Positions 1 to 9,291 of a stretch of 64,000 nt of DNA are shown piece by piece (positions within the stretch are counted from its first letter, which is position 1; each line of letters starts with the position of its first letter). The stretch spans positions 1,240,001 through 1,304,000 of the forward strand of contig NZ_QLUW01000001.1 of assembly GCF_003268025.1 (NCBI RefSeq), written 5' to 3'. This stretch comes from Paenibacillus montanisoli (lineage in GTDB: Bacteria; Bacillota; Bacilli; Paenibacillales; Paenibacillaceae). The position numbers and the translations under genes were made by a program. A model generated the notes under the pieces. It was not told the DNA's origin, did not search any database, and was given only the letters and a program-made list of their open reading frames with translations.

Positions 1-1
1 C

Positions 2-286
2 GGCGATGATCCTTCCCGGTATCGTACGAAGGAGGAAGTGGAGCATTGGAGAGAAAAAGATCCGATCACGCGCTTCCGCAAATATCTCGGCCGGAAAGGA
101 TTGTGGTCGGATAGGGACGAGGAGCTGATGATCGAGGAGGCCAAGCAAGCGATAACGGACGCGCTAAAACAAGCGGATGCAACGGAAAAAATGACGGTCG
201 CCGGCTTGATCGACAGCATGTTCGAAAAGACGCCGCCTCACCTTGAGGAGCAAAAGCTCCGGTATATAACGAGAGGAGGAAAGTAG
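2..286 (+). CDS. pdhA: 2-oxoacid (pyruvate-type) dehydrogenase E1 component alpha subunit, C-terminal fragment
   Basis: The open frame enters from the left edge, so only the last 94 residues are present. The visible start [16 protein letters not shown] followed by [10 protein letters not shown] is characteristic of the C-terminal part of thiamine-diphosphate E1 alpha subunits, which with E1 beta decarboxylate a 2-oxoacid and pass the acyl group to E2. An in-frame GTG at 38 is not a credible start, because family-typical sequence lies upstream of it. pdhB begins one base after the stop, with its ribosome binding site inside the end of this gene, so the two are cotranscribed. Whether the substrate is pyruvate, 2-oxobutyrate or a branched-chain acid cannot be decided from this fragment. 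Confidence 0.88.
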   Translation, partial: GDDPSRYRTKEEVEHWREKDPITRFRKYLGRKGLWSDRDEELMIEEAKQAITDALKQADATEKMTVAGLIDSMFEKTPPHLEEQKLRYITRGGK

Positions 287-287
287 C

Positions 288-1268
288 ATGGCCCAAATGA
301 CGATGATCCAAGCGATACGCGACGCGATGCGCGTCGAACTCGAAAGAGATCCCGAAACATTGGTTTTCGGAGAGGACGTAGGCAAGAACGGCGGCGTCTT
401 CCGGGCGACGGAAGGATTGCAGGAGATGTACGGAGAAGAGCGCGTGTTCGATACGCCGCTCGCCGAATCGGGAATCGGAGGTTTGGCGGTCGGGTTGGGA
501 TTGCAAGGGTATCGCCCGATCGCGGAAATTCAATTTTTCGGATTCGTGCTCGAGGTGATGGATTCGATCGTAAACCAAGCGTCCAGAATGCGGTTTCGCT
601 CGGGCGGAAGATTTCATAGTCCGATCACGTTCCGATCGCCTTTCGGCGGCGGAGTGAAAACGCCGGAAAACCACGCGGACAGCTTCGAAGGCTACATGCT
701 CCAAACCCCTGGAGTCAAGGTCGTTATTCCCTCCAATCCATATGATGCGAAGGGCCTGCTCAGTTCGGCGATACGGGATAATGATCCGGTCATCTTCCTG
801 GAGCATCTGAAGCTGTACCGTTCCATACGCACCGAAGTGCCGGAGGAAGCGTACACGATCCCGTTGGGTCAAGCGAATGTCGTTAGGGAGGGTGGAGACG
901 TGACTATCGTCACCTATGGAGCGATGGTCCATGTTTCCTTGCAGGCTGCCGACGAAATCTTGAAGATGAAAGGCATTAAAGCGGAGGTTATCGACTTAAG
1001 GACGATTAGTCCGATCGATATCGAGACGATTGCGGCTTCCATCCAAAAAACGAATCGGGCCATCGTTGTCCAGGAAGCGCAGCGGACTTCAGGCGTCGCC
1101 GCCGAGGTAATCGCCCAGATCAACGAAAAGGCGCTGCTTCACTTGGAGGCGCCGGTGATCAGAGTGGCTCCTCCCGATACGGTGTATCCGTTCGCAGCCG
1201 TCGAAGACGAATGGCTGCCGACGCCTTCTTTCGTAGTGGATGCCATCATTCAAGTATTGGAGTTTTAA
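288..1268 (+). CDS. pdhB: 2-oxoacid (pyruvate-type) dehydrogenase E1 component beta subunit
   Basis: A 326-residue protein, the normal length for E1 beta. It opens [14 protein letters not shown] and contains [30 protein letters not shown] and ENHADSFEG, all typical of the PdhB family, which completes the thiamine-diphosphate site with E1 alpha. ATG 288 follows GAGGAGGAAAG, which overlaps the end of E1 alpha. It resembles Bacillus PdhB more than the branched-chain or acetoin enzymes as far as I can judge by eye. The operon continues into E2 and then 2-methylcitrate cycle genes, so a propionyl-CoA-forming role on 2-oxobutyrate is possible. That is inference from context. Confidence 0.92.
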   Translation: MAQMTMIQAIRDAMRVELERDPETLVFGEDVGKNGGVFRATEGLQEMYGEERVFDTPLAESGIGGLAVGLGLQGYRPIAEIQFFGFVLEVMDSIVNQASRMRFRSGGRFHSPITFRSPFGGGVKTPENHADSFEGYMLQTPGVKVVIPSNPYDAKGLLSSAIRDNDPVIFLEHLKLYRSIRTEVPEEAYTIPLGQANVVREGGDVTIVTYGAMVHVSLQAADEILKMKGIKAEVIDLRTISPIDIETIAASIQKTNRAIVVQEAQRTSGVAAEVIAQINEKALLHLEAPVIRVAPPDTVYPFAAVEDEWLPTPSFVVDAIIQVLEF

Positions 1269-1310
1269 TGCGGAACCACTAGAAGAGCGGCAAGCAAAGG
1301 AGGCTGGATC

Positions 1311-2717
1311 GTGCCGACGGTCGAATATAGATTGCCGGATATCGGCGAAGGCATTCATGAAGCCGATATAGTGAATTGGTTAATTAAACCCGGAGACCGG
1401 GTCGTCGAGGATCAAGTGATTGCGGAGGTCGAAAGCGATAAGGCGATTGTGGAAATCCCTTCGCCGGTCAATGGAACGATCCGCGCTATCAAGGTATCGG
1501 AAGGAACGAGAGTTAAAGTAGGCGATCTATTGGTCGACTTCGAGGCTGAAGGCGCGATTGAGGCATTGGGCGAATCGGCTGAAGCTCCTGAAACTGCATA
1601 TGCGGCTCCCGAAGCGCAGGAAGTATCAAAGCTGCCTCAGGCAGCGGGAAGCGGGCAGGCATCAAGCAAGGCGATCGCTACGCCCAGCGTGCGGAAGCTG
1701 GCGAGAGAACAAGGGGTTGACCTGGACGATATCGTTGGAACCGGCAAAGACGGAAGAATTACAAGCGACGATATAATGCGCTTCGTTTCCGGAAGTGCAC
1801 CGGCGGCTGCGCCTGCGCAGCAAATGATTGAATCAGTTCACGCGCGAACATCTGATGATCAGCCGGAAGTCTGGACGGCGACGGCACCTGCACAGCAGAT
1901 GAATAAAACCATTCACGCGCAAACATCTGATGATCAGCCGGAGGTTCAAATGACGGCAGAGCAGCCTTCTGTCCGAATCGCTGCAGTGCCTGAATCGGAT
2001 TTGCCTGAATCGACACCGCGCGAAGAGCGAATTCCGTTAAAAGGAATTCGCAAAGCGATATCCGAAGCGATGATTAAATCGATGTATACGGCCCCGCAAG
2101 CGACCATCATGGACGAAGTGGAAGTAACGAAGCTGGTGGAGCTCAGGGAAAGAATCAAGTCCCATGCCGAGAAACGAGCCGTTAAAGTGACTTATCTTCC
2201 TTTTTTAATCAAATGCGTCATTGCGGCCTGCCGGCAATTCCCGATGATGAACGCTTCGCTTGACGAGACGACGAATGAAATCGTGATCAAGCGAAATTAT
2301 CACGTAGGCATTGCCGTAGATACCGAACAGGGCTTGCTCGTTCCCGTCGTCAAAGATGCCGACCGCAAAAATATATGGTCGATCGCGGAGGAAATGAACC
2401 GATTGATTACCGCAGGGCGGCAGGGGAAGCTGACTTTCGGGCAATTAAGAGGGAGCACCATTACGATTACCAATATCGGTTCGGCAGGCGGCATGTTCTT
2501 TACGCCGATACTCAACTACCCGGAGTCGGCGATCGTGGGCATGGGCAGAATCAGCGAGAAGCCGGTTGTAAAACAGGGGGAAATCGTCGCAGCCCAGGTG
2601 ATGTCGCTGTCGATAAGCTTCGATCACCGAATTGTCGATGGGGCGACGGCGCAAAGCTTCTTGAATATGATCAAAACGATGATGGAGCAGCCCGATTTGA
2701 TTCTGATGGAGAACTAA
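1311..2717 (+). CDS. pdhC: Dihydrolipoamide acyltransferase (E2) of 2-oxoacid dehydrogenase complex
   Basis: 468 residues with the standard E2 layout: one lipoyl domain (about 1-80, lipoylated lysine K44 in VESDKAIVEIP), a peripheral-subunit-binding domain (about 123-158), a linker, and a catalytic acyltransferase domain (about 238-468) with the active-site signature DHRIVDG (H439). It transfers the acyl group from lipoamide to CoA. The start is GTG 1311 after AAAGGAGG. The linker holds a 25-residue tandem duplication (near 167-187 and 192-212, both with QTSDDQPEV or RTSDDQPEV). No E3 (lipoamide dehydrogenase) gene follows, so E3 must lie elsewhere. Citrate/methylcitrate synthase starts 33 bases downstream. 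Confidence 0.93.
   Translation: MPTVEYRLPDIGEGIHEADIVNWLIKPGDRVVEDQVIAEVESDKAIVEIPSPVNGTIRAIKVSEGTRVKVGDLLVDFEAEGAIEALGESAEAPETAYAAPEAQEVSKLPQAAGSGQASSKAIATPSVRKLAREQGVDLDDIVGTGKDGRITSDDIMRFVSGSAPAAAPAQQMIESVHARTSDDQPEVWTATAPAQQMNKTIHAQTSDDQPEVQMTAEQPSVRIAAVPESDLPESTPREERIPLKGIRKAISEAMIKSMYTAPQATIMDEVEVTKLVELRERIKSHAEKRAVKVTYLPFLIKCVIAACRQFPMMNASLDETTNEIVIKRNYHVGIAVDTEQGLLVPVVKDADRKNIWSIAEEMNRLITAGRQGKLTFGQLRGSTITITNIGSAGGMFFTPILNYPESAIVGMGRISEKPVVKQGEIVAAQVMSLSISFDHRIVDGATAQSFLNMIKTMMEQPDLILMEN
1809..1948 (+). repeat. 75-bp-period tandem duplication in the E2 linker
   Basis: Two diverged copies begin at 1809 and 1884. Each encodes PAQQM...HA(R/Q)TSDDQPEV. The period of 75 bp keeps the reading frame, and the copies lie between the subunit-binding and catalytic domains, a flexible linker that tolerates length change. 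Confidence 0.8.
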
Positions 2718-2750
2718 CGTGCATTTCAATCCGTTTCTGGGAGGATGGAC

Positions 2751-3866
2751 ATGGCAACTGTTCAAAATTTCACGCCGGGGCTTGAAGGGATCATCGCATG
2801 CGACACCGCGATTTCATTCCTGGATGTCGAGCATGAGGAAATCGTCATTCGCGGATACGATCTGATCGAAATCTCCAAAAAGCTGAAGTACTTGGATCTG
2901 GTCTACTTATTGCTTGAAAGCCGGCTTCCTTCGGATGAGGAGCGCGACAATCTGGAGAGGGAGATCAAAGCGGAGTACGGGCTGCCGGAAAACGTGCTTG
3001 CGATCTTAAAGCTGCTGCCCCGCCAAATGGATGCGATGGATGCTCTGCGTACCGGTATATCCGCGCTTGCCGGCTTCGATCCCGAGCTCGAGGATCATTC
3101 GCCGGAAGCGAACCGCAGAAAAACGATCCGGCTGCTGGCCCGAATACCTGCCATCGTAGCTAACAGCTATCGCGCTGGGCAGAATTTGCCGCTGCTCGAG
3201 GATCGGCCGGAGCTCAGCTATAGCGCCAATTTTCTTTATTTGATAACGGGTACTACGCCGGGTGAACTGGAGGCAAGCATATTTGATCAATCGCTAATGG
3301 TTTACAGCGAACACGAAATGCCCAACTCCACCTTCACGGCAAGAGTCATCGCATCCACCTTGTCCGACATCTACGGAGCCGTTACGGGCGCAACCGCTTC
3401 ACTCAAAGGTAAGTTGCACGGCGGCGCCAACGAAGCGGTCATGAGAATGCTGCTGGAGGCCGGAACGGAACACAAGATCGAACCGCTTATCATGGAGAAG
3501 CTGCGGAACAAGGAACGGATTATGGGCTTCGGTCATCGGGTCTATATGAAAAAAGCGGACCCCCGCGCATTGTTCATGAAAGAGGCGCTGCTGAAGCTTT
3601 GCGATGAAATAGGAAACTGGGAGCTGTACGATATGTGCGTCATTGGCGAGGAGGTCATAAAGCGAGAGAAGAAGTTATATCCGAACCTTGACTACTACGC
3701 AGCTCCGGTTTATTTCTTGCTGGGCATTCCTATCGACTTATATACGCCGATCTTCCTGTCGGCGAGAACGATTGGGCTCTGCTCGCACGTGATGGAACAG
3801 ATCGGCAACAATCGTCTATTTAGACCGCGCGTCCAATATACAGGGCCGAGAAATTTGCATCCGTAA
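2751..3866 (+). CDS. mmgD: 2-methylcitrate synthase / citrate synthase
   Basis: Citrate synthase family: condenses propionyl-CoA (or acetyl-CoA) with oxaloacetate. Family motifs include GKLHGGANEAV, MGFGHRVY and NLDYYAAPVYFLLGIP. The length (371 residues) suits the short Gram-positive type. An upstream ATG at 2745 touches the GGGAGG ribosome binding site (2739-2744), whereas ATG 2751 has a 6-base spacing, so 2751 is the better start. The immediate neighbours mmgE/prpD and prpB/mmgF make 2-methylcitrate synthase the likely role, and family members often accept both acyl-CoAs. Confidence 0.88.
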   Translation: MATVQNFTPGLEGIIACDTAISFLDVEHEEIVIRGYDLIEISKKLKYLDLVYLLLESRLPSDEERDNLEREIKAEYGLPENVLAILKLLPRQMDAMDALRTGISALAGFDPELEDHSPEANRRKTIRLLARIPAIVANSYRAGQNLPLLEDRPELSYSANFLYLITGTTPGELEASIFDQSLMVYSEHEMPNSTFTARVIASTLSDIYGAVTGATASLKGKLHGGANEAVMRMLLEAGTEHKIEPLIMEKLRNKERIMGFGHRVYMKKADPRALFMKEALLKLCDEIGNWELYDMCVIGEEVIKREKKLYPNLDYYAAPVYFLLGIPIDLYTPIFLSARTIGLCSHVMEQIGNNRLFRPRVQYTGPRNLHP

Positions 3867-3884
3867 TCTCACATAAAGGAGAGT

Positions 3885-5348
3885 ATGTCAATCGTGAATG
3901 TGATCGCGCATGACTTAAAAGATAACAGAAGAATGAAATTGGACGAAGTAATTGCGGATATCGCCGACTATGTCGTGAACGGGACAATCGAAAGCAAGCT
4001 TGCTTACGAAACAGCGCAATACTGTTTGATAGACACGATCGGCTCCGGGATTTTGGCGCTGCGGTATCCGGAGTGCGTGAAGCATCTTGGACCGATCGTG
4101 CCAGGTACCGTCGTGCCGGGCGGCGTACGGGTGCCGGGAACGCAATTCGAATTGGATCCGGTTCATGGCGCTTTTAATATCGGCTGCATGATTCGCTGGC
4201 TGGATTATAACGACACATGGCTTGCGGCGGAATGGGGTCACCCTTCGGACAATTTGGGAGCGATACTGGCGACCGCCGACTATGTAAGCCGGCAGCGATT
4301 GGCTGAAGGAAAAGAGCCTATGTTAATGAAGGAAGTCCTTCAGTACATGATTAAGGCGCATGAAATTCAAGGCGTGCTTGCGCTCGAAAACAGCTTGAAC
4401 CGGGTTGGGCTGGACCACGTGTTATTCGTCAAGATAGCTTCCACCGCAGTGGCTGCGGGGCTGCTGGGAGGCGACAGAGCGGAAATAAGCGACGCGGTCT
4501 CCAATGCATGGATCGACAATTCCAGCTTGCGTACATATCGGCATGCTCCCAATACGGGATCCCGCAAATCTTGGGCGGCCGGAGACGCCACGAGCCGCGC
4601 CGTTCGGCTGGCGCTGATGACGATGCGCGGGGAAATGGGATATTCGAGCGCGCTGTCCGCACCCGGATGGGGATTCGAGGATGTGCTGTTCAAAGGACAA
4701 AAGATTAAGCTCGCCCGTCCGCTCCGGTCCTATGTCATGGAAAACGTGCTGTTCAAAATTTCGTTCCCTGCCGAATTCCATGCGCAGACGGCGGTAGAGT
4801 GTGCGATCGAGCTGCATGAACAAGCGATCAGCCGATTGGATGAAATCGAAGAAATCGTGATCACCACGCAGGAAGCGGCGGTCCGCATCATCGATAAAAC
4901 CGGCCCGCTGTATAACCCGGCGGATAGAGATCATTGCCTGCAATACATGGTGGCGATCGGCCTGCTGTTCGGTCATTTAACCGCCGATCATTACGAGGAC
5001 CATACCGCCCAGGATGCCCGGATCGATAAGCTTCGGGAGAAAATGACCGTGCGCGAAGACAAGCGGTTCAGCCGGGATTACCTGGATCCGGACAAACGGT
5101 CGATCGCGAACGCGATCCAAATCCGCTTCAAGGACGGATCAACAACGAATGAAGCGGTATGCGAATATCCGATCGGTCACCGGAACCGGCGCGAAGAAGG
5201 TATTCCAAAGCTGATAGAGAAGTTTATTACTAATATGGAGACGCGCTTCCCCCGCAAAAAGGCCAATCAAATCGCGGAGCAGTGTCTCGATTTAACCCGG
5301 CTTGAGAATACATCTGTGACCGACTTCATGAAAATGCTGGTTATCTAG
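3885..5348 (+). CDS. mmgE: 2-methylcitrate dehydratase (MmgE/PrpD family)
   Basis: 487 residues of the MmgE/PrpD family, which dehydrates 2-methylcitrate to 2-methylaconitate and in Bacillus also rehydrates it. Family-like segments include the N-terminal helical region with [29 protein letters not shown], and the C-terminal [22 protein letters not shown] 3885 follows AAAGGAG. It lies 18 bases after methylcitrate synthase and 7 before the methylisocitrate lyase, giving the conserved order synthase-dehydratase-lyase of the propionate cycle. Confidence 0.92.
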   Translation: MSIVNVIAHDLKDNRRMKLDEVIADIADYVVNGTIESKLAYETAQYCLIDTIGSGILALRYPECVKHLGPIVPGTVVPGGVRVPGTQFELDPVHGAFNIGCMIRWLDYNDTWLAAEWGHPSDNLGAILATADYVSRQRLAEGKEPMLMKEVLQYMIKAHEIQGVLALENSLNRVGLDHVLFVKIASTAVAAGLLGGDRAEISDAVSNAWIDNSSLRTYRHAPNTGSRKSWAAGDATSRAVRLALMTMRGEMGYSSALSAPGWGFEDVLFKGQKIKLARPLRSYVMENVLFKISFPAEFHAQTAVECAIELHEQAISRLDEIEEIVITTQEAAVRIIDKTGPLYNPADRDHCLQYMVAIGLLFGHLTADHYEDHTAQDARIDKLREKMTVREDKRFSRDYLDPDKRSIANAIQIRFKDGSTTNEAVCEYPIGHRNRREEGIPKLIEKFITNMETRFPRKKANQIAEQCLDLTRLENTSVTDFMKMLVI

Positions 5349-5355
5349 GATTGAG

Positions 5356-6270
5356 GTGAAGGGTTTGGTATGGATCGTTGAAGAGGAGAGCACGCAGCAG
5401 CAATTGTCAGACCGATTCAAAGCGCTGATTCAGTCTGATTCCATCCTGAAAATTCCCGGAGCGTATGACGGATTGACGTCGTTGATCGCCAAAAAAACCG
5501 GATTTCAAGCGTTGTATTTGTCCGGTGCGGCGTATTCCGCCAGCAGGGGGCTTCCCGATCTCGGCATTGTCGGATCCGAGGAGGTGGCTCGCAGAGCGCG
5601 GGATTTGGTGCGTGCTTCCAACCTTCCGCTGCTGGTAGACATCGATACGGGATTCGGCGGCGTATTGAACGTTGCGCGGACCGCGAGGGAAATGGTGGAG
5701 GCGAAAGTCGCGGCCGTTCAGATCGAAGACCAGGAATTGCCTAAAAAGTGCGGGCACTTGAACGGTAAAAAAGTGATCGATCCGGCGGAGATGGCCCAAA
5801 AAATCGCGATGATCAAGAAGGCGGCGCCATCGCTGCTCGTCATTGCCCGTACCGATGCGCGAAGCGTGCTCGGTTTGGAGGAGACGATCGCGCGCGCCAA
5901 GCTTTATGTGGAAGCCGGCGCGGACGGCATTTTTCCCGAAGCGCTCGCGGACGAGAAAGAGTTCCGGGCTTGCAGCAGGGAAATCAAAGCGCCTCTGCTG
6001 GCCAATATGACGGAGTTCGGGAAGACGCCGTACTATTCGGCGGAGCAATTTCAGCAAATGGGATACAGCATGGTGATCTACCCCGTCAGCGCGCTGCGGG
6101 TCGCCGCGAAAGCTTGCGAGCTGTTATTCGCCGAGATTATGAAAACGGGCTCCCAGAAGGAAATGGTCGACCGGATGCAAACTCGCCAGGAGCTGTATGA
6201 GCTGATCCAATACTTCCAATACGAAGGCTTGGATCAATCGATCGCGAAGACGATATTGCCCGAAAGTTGA
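5356..6270 (+). CDS. prpB: 2-methylisocitrate lyase (PrpB/MmgF)
   Basis: Isocitrate lyase/PEP mutase superfamily TIM barrel that splits 2-methylisocitrate into pyruvate and succinate. The catalytic signature KKCGHLNGKKV is intact, metal-site residues lie in LVDIDTGFGG and VQIEDQELP, and IARTDAR is typical. The start is uncertain: GTG 5356 has a weak site, while TTG 5365 sits 5 bases after AGGTGA. Both give about 300 residues, normal for the family. It closes the propionyl-CoA route begun by the two preceding genes. Confidence 0.92.
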   Translation: MKGLVWIVEEESTQQQLSDRFKALIQSDSILKIPGAYDGLTSLIAKKTGFQALYLSGAAYSASRGLPDLGIVGSEEVARRARDLVRASNLPLLVDIDTGFGGVLNVARTAREMVEAKVAAVQIEDQELPKKCGHLNGKKVIDPAEMAQKIAMIKKAAPSLLVIARTDARSVLGLEETIARAKLYVEAGADGIFPEALADEKEFRACSREIKAPLLANMTEFGKTPYYSAEQFQQMGYSMVIYPVSALRVAAKACELLFAEIMKTGSQKEMVDRMQTRQELYELIQYFQYEGLDQSIAKTILPES

Positions 6271-6300
6271 ATCCGACTATGTCAAGACAAGGAGCAGGCC

Positions 6301-7692
6301 ATGATAATAGGTGATTCGATTCGAAAGTATGAACGGGAAATCGTGCATCATATTCAGGAGCTCATCCGCATCCGCAGCGTCGCTTCCGAGCCGCTTCCGG
6401 GGAAGCCGTTCGGGGAAGGAGTCGACAAGGCTCTGAGCTATATGCTGGAGTTAGGCGCATCCATGGGATTTGCCGTCAAGAACGTGGACGGTTATGCAGG
6501 GCATGCCGAATACGGAACCGGCGAAGAGCTGACGGCCGTACTGGTTCACCTGGATACCGTTCCGGAAGGCAGCGGATGGAGCTGCGGACCGTTCGACGCC
6601 GAGATCCATGAAGGTAAAATCTACGGACGCGGCGCATCCGATAATAAAGGCCCTGCCGTTATTGCCTTATTCGCGCTTAAAGCGTTGAAGGATTCAGGGA
6701 TCGTTCCCGAGAGACGGATCCGGATCATATTCGGAACGAATGAGGAAAACGGGATGACCGACATGGATCATTATTTTGCCAAGGAGCCTCTTCCGGACTA
6801 TGGCTTTACGCCTGATGCGTGCTATCCGATCATCAATGCGGAAAAGGGAGCATACGTGATCAAATTGAAACAATCACGAAAGGCTGCACGGCATCAAACC
6901 CGTTTATTGACTATAGCAGGCGGAACCGCCGCCAATGTCGTCCCGGAGCTTTGCCGCGCCTTGCTATCGCTGGAGGAGGACGGCGAAGCCGAGCTTGCTC
7001 GCATCCGGCTGCTTGCGGAAACAAATTCGCAAATCGAGCTTGGCTCGATGAACGGACCGGTGCTTGAAATCATGGCCGCCGGGAAGACCGCCCACGGAGC
7101 ATCGCCTTCAGCCGGCATTAACGCCGTTGCGCATATGGTCGACTTTCTGATGCAGATAAGCGACATCTCCTCGGATGAGGATTTTCTTCGTTTTATTCAA
7201 GAGGCCATCGGCTTCGAAACGTTCGGAGAATCGCTCGGTATCGCATGCAGCGACCCCGTTCACGGCGAATTAACGCTTAATCTTGCGAAAATCCGCCTTG
7301 ATGAGAGAGAGGCGGAAGTGACGCTTAACATACGCCATCCTGTAACGATCAGCGGAGAGGATGTCCTGGCAAAGCTTCGGCAGCGGGTTGGTCATGCCGG
7401 GATCGAGATGGAGGTAGCGGGCTACAATCAAGCTTTATTCGTTGCTCCGGATCATCCCTTGATCCGGATGCTTAGCCGCGCTTATGAAGGCGTTACGGGA
7501 AAACCGACGGAGCTGCTCTCGATCGGCGGCGGCACCTATGCCAAAAAAATGCAAAACCGGGGCGTAGCTTTCGGAGCGGGAGTGGGAGGCGGCGCGCATC
7601 AGCCCGATGAATTCATTCCGATCGCTGAAATGATGGATCACGGCGTAATCTGCTTGCAGGCCATTTTCGAATTATCCTATCTGGAGAAGTAA
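6301..7692 (+). CDS. M20 family dipeptidase, PepV-like
   Basis: 463-residue M20 metallopeptidase resembling PepV/Sapep dipeptidases. Zinc ligands and catalytic residues are visible: H83 in LVHLDTVPEG, bridging D114 in GRGASDNKGPAV, catalytic and ligand E148/E149 in GTNEEN, D172 in TPDACYP and H433 in AHQPDEF. ATG 6301 follows AAGGAG. It is the last gene before a strong terminator and lies 30 bases after prpB, so it probably shares the methylcitrate transcript. A close paralogue with identical motif positions is at 41474-42850. The substrate could be a dipeptide or another N-acylated compound. Confidence 0.85.
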   Translation: MIIGDSIRKYEREIVHHIQELIRIRSVASEPLPGKPFGEGVDKALSYMLELGASMGFAVKNVDGYAGHAEYGTGEELTAVLVHLDTVPEGSGWSCGPFDAEIHEGKIYGRGASDNKGPAVIALFALKALKDSGIVPERRIRIIFGTNEENGMTDMDHYFAKEPLPDYGFTPDACYPIINAEKGAYVIKLKQSRKAARHQTRLLTIAGGTAANVVPELCRALLSLEEDGEAELARIRLLAETNSQIELGSMNGPVLEIMAAGKTAHGASPSAGINAVAHMVDFLMQISDISSDEDFLRFIQEAIGFETFGESLGIACSDPVHGELTLNLAKIRLDEREAEVTLNIRHPVTISGEDVLAKLRQRVGHAGIEMEVAGYNQALFVAPDHPLIRMLSRAYEGVTGKPTELLSIGGGTYAKKMQNRGVAFGAGVGGGAHQPDEFIPIAEMMDHGVICLQAIFELSYLEK

Positions 7693-7696
7693 AAAC

Positions 7697-7747
7697 AAAA
7701 AGCTAATGTATATAAGAGGCGCGCGAGGCGCCATACATTAGCTTTTT
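7697..7747. terminator. Bidirectional rho-independent terminator between dipeptidase and pepC
   Basis: A 15-bp perfect stem pairs 7697-7711 (AAAAAGCTAATGTAT) with 7733-7747, with an inner GGCGC/GCGCC helix. A-tract and T-tract flank the stem, so it can serve both convergent genes. Confidence 0.9.
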
Positions 7748-7753
7748 CTTAAT

Positions 7754-9127
7754 TTATTCGTTTGGTTGCTGCATGCGCAGAACGGCCAGCGATCCCATCG
7801 GGTCCCAAGGCGCCAGCTCGACCGGCTGTTGTTCGAACGCTTGCGCCAGCTCCGGGGATAAATATTTTTTATGGATAACGACTTGATACATGAACTGTTC
7901 GAACCAGTCATCGCTCATGATGAAATAGCCGTCTTTGCCCGGTTCGCAGCCCCAGCTGTTCTGAACCTTCCAGCGGTTGGGCTTTCCGTTCACGAGGTTA
8001 ACCCCGGTGAACACCATTGCATGGGTTAATACGCTTTCCCGGTAATCCAGACGCTCTTCCTTTGTCAGACGCAGCACCGTATGCAAGGCCGCTTCATAGT
8101 GGTATAGGGCCGTATCCATAATACCCGTGTCGCGGTCGGACATCTGCCCGACGTCGCATCCGAACCAGATCGGTTCCCCGTCCTGAAGCTGGTTGACGGC
8201 AAGCTGCTTCAACACGCCGATGTCGACGTTCAAATACTTGACCTGCCTGCCGCTATGCACGTTGCCCAAATACTGCACCGTATATGACTTGCCATACGGT
8301 TTATCCTTGGTAGGCGCATGGATGACGCTGACGTACTCTCCTAGATCGACGCCGATGTATTGTTGATAGAATTGCTGCGGAGTGAGGTCGGCGTCCCGGG
8401 TGAACGCTTTGTCTTTATCGCGGTATTCGAAATCGAATCGCTCCGGCGGTTCGCCGAGACACAGACATAATATCCTGTAAATATCGTTCAGCATGAGTTG
8501 TTTTTGGGATGCGAGAGCGGAAAGATCGGCGCCTTCAGCGCGCTGCTTCCGCAAAGCCGCCGCTTGCTCCCTTAGCTTGACCGTAAGCAGCGCGTTCATG
8601 ACGCCGGATTGGCTGCTATGGAACGTTTCCGGCATGACCTCTTTCGGCACGACGCCGTATTTCTCGATGAGGCTGACATACATATCCCACTGACCGCCAT
8701 CCTGCACCGGAGCCATAAGCAGCCATGAAACAAGCCTGCTGTCCGTGTCCTCGTCGATTGTCTCCAGTATGCTCTCTAGAAAGAAATTGGCTTTCTCGAA
8801 CTTGTCCCAAAACATGAGATGGTTTTGCGAGATTTCGAAATCATGCAAGTTGCATCTTTTCGCAACGATCTCGCGCAAAATGTTCAATCCCGCAAACATC
8901 CAGCAACGTCCGCTTTGCTTTTGATGCGTCACCTTGCCGGTCGGAATTTCAATCGAGAAATGATACTTCATATCAATCAAGGAACGATGATTGATCGCGA
9001 CATTTCGAATTCCGTTTTTGATAATGGCGTTCTGAGAGACTTGGTACTGAACATTGTTCCGGTAGTCCGTTTTGAATGCTTGAAGCATCTCCTGCGAAAT
9101 CGCTTTCTCATTAGACATTGTGCACAT
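7754..9127 (-). CDS. pepC: Aminopeptidase C (bleomycin hydrolase family, C1B cysteine peptidase)
   Basis: 457 residues, normal for PepC. The catalytic triad is visible: C75 in QSGRCWMFAG, H369 in LTHAM and N390 in WKVQNSWG. Family members form cytoplasmic hexamers that release N-terminal residues from peptides. ATG 9127 follows GAGAGGATTGA; an ATG three codons inside is less well spaced. The gene is convergent with the M20 dipeptidase and divergent from the accessory island that starts at 9.2 kb. It looks like a resident gene bordering the island. Confidence 0.94.
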   Translation of the reverse strand: MCTMSNEKAISQEMLQAFKTDYRNNVQYQVSQNAIIKNGIRNVAINHRSLIDMKYHFSIEIPTGKVTHQKQSGRCWMFAGLNILREIVAKRCNLHDFEISQNHLMFWDKFEKANFFLESILETIDEDTDSRLVSWLLMAPVQDGGQWDMYVSLIEKYGVVPKEVMPETFHSSQSGVMNALLTVKLREQAAALRKQRAEGADLSALASQKQLMLNDIYRILCLCLGEPPERFDFEYRDKDKAFTRDADLTPQQFYQQYIGVDLGEYVSVIHAPTKDKPYGKSYTVQYLGNVHSGRQVKYLNVDIGVLKQLAVNQLQDGEPIWFGCDVGQMSDRDTGIMDTALYHYEAALHTVLRLTKEERLDYRESVLTHAMVFTGVNLVNGKPNRWKVQNSWGCEPGKDGYFIMSDDWFEQFMYQVVIHKKYLSPELAQAFEQQPVELAPWDPMGSLAVLRMQQPNE

Positions 9128-9205
9128 TCAATCCTCTCATAGTAGGTTCGTTGCCTCAATAATAGTGTAATCGCCGAATGCGCCTAAAAGAATAGTATTC
9201 CAGAA

Positions 9206-9219
9206 AAAAGTATACTTTT
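9206..9219. promoter_or_regulatory. 14-bp perfect palindrome overlapping a -35-like TTGACA
   Basis: AAAAGTATACTTTT is fully self-complementary and its end overlaps TTGACA at 9218-9223, upstream of the PhyH gene at 9292. No clear -10 lies at 17 bases (AATAATGG is nearby). It is a candidate operator for the 9.3-15.2 kb operon; the regulator is unknown. Confidence 0.4.
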
Positions 9220-9291
9220 GACAAGGTGTTTAATTCCAATAATGGATATTTAATACAAACTGTCAAAATAATTACAAACGGAGGGGATAAG

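Noticed and set aside
66..932. A 288-codon minus-strand frame opposite the E1 alpha and E1 beta genes
   Set aside because: It is fully antisense to recognised dehydrogenase genes and rich in Arg/His/Ser as shadow frames usually are.
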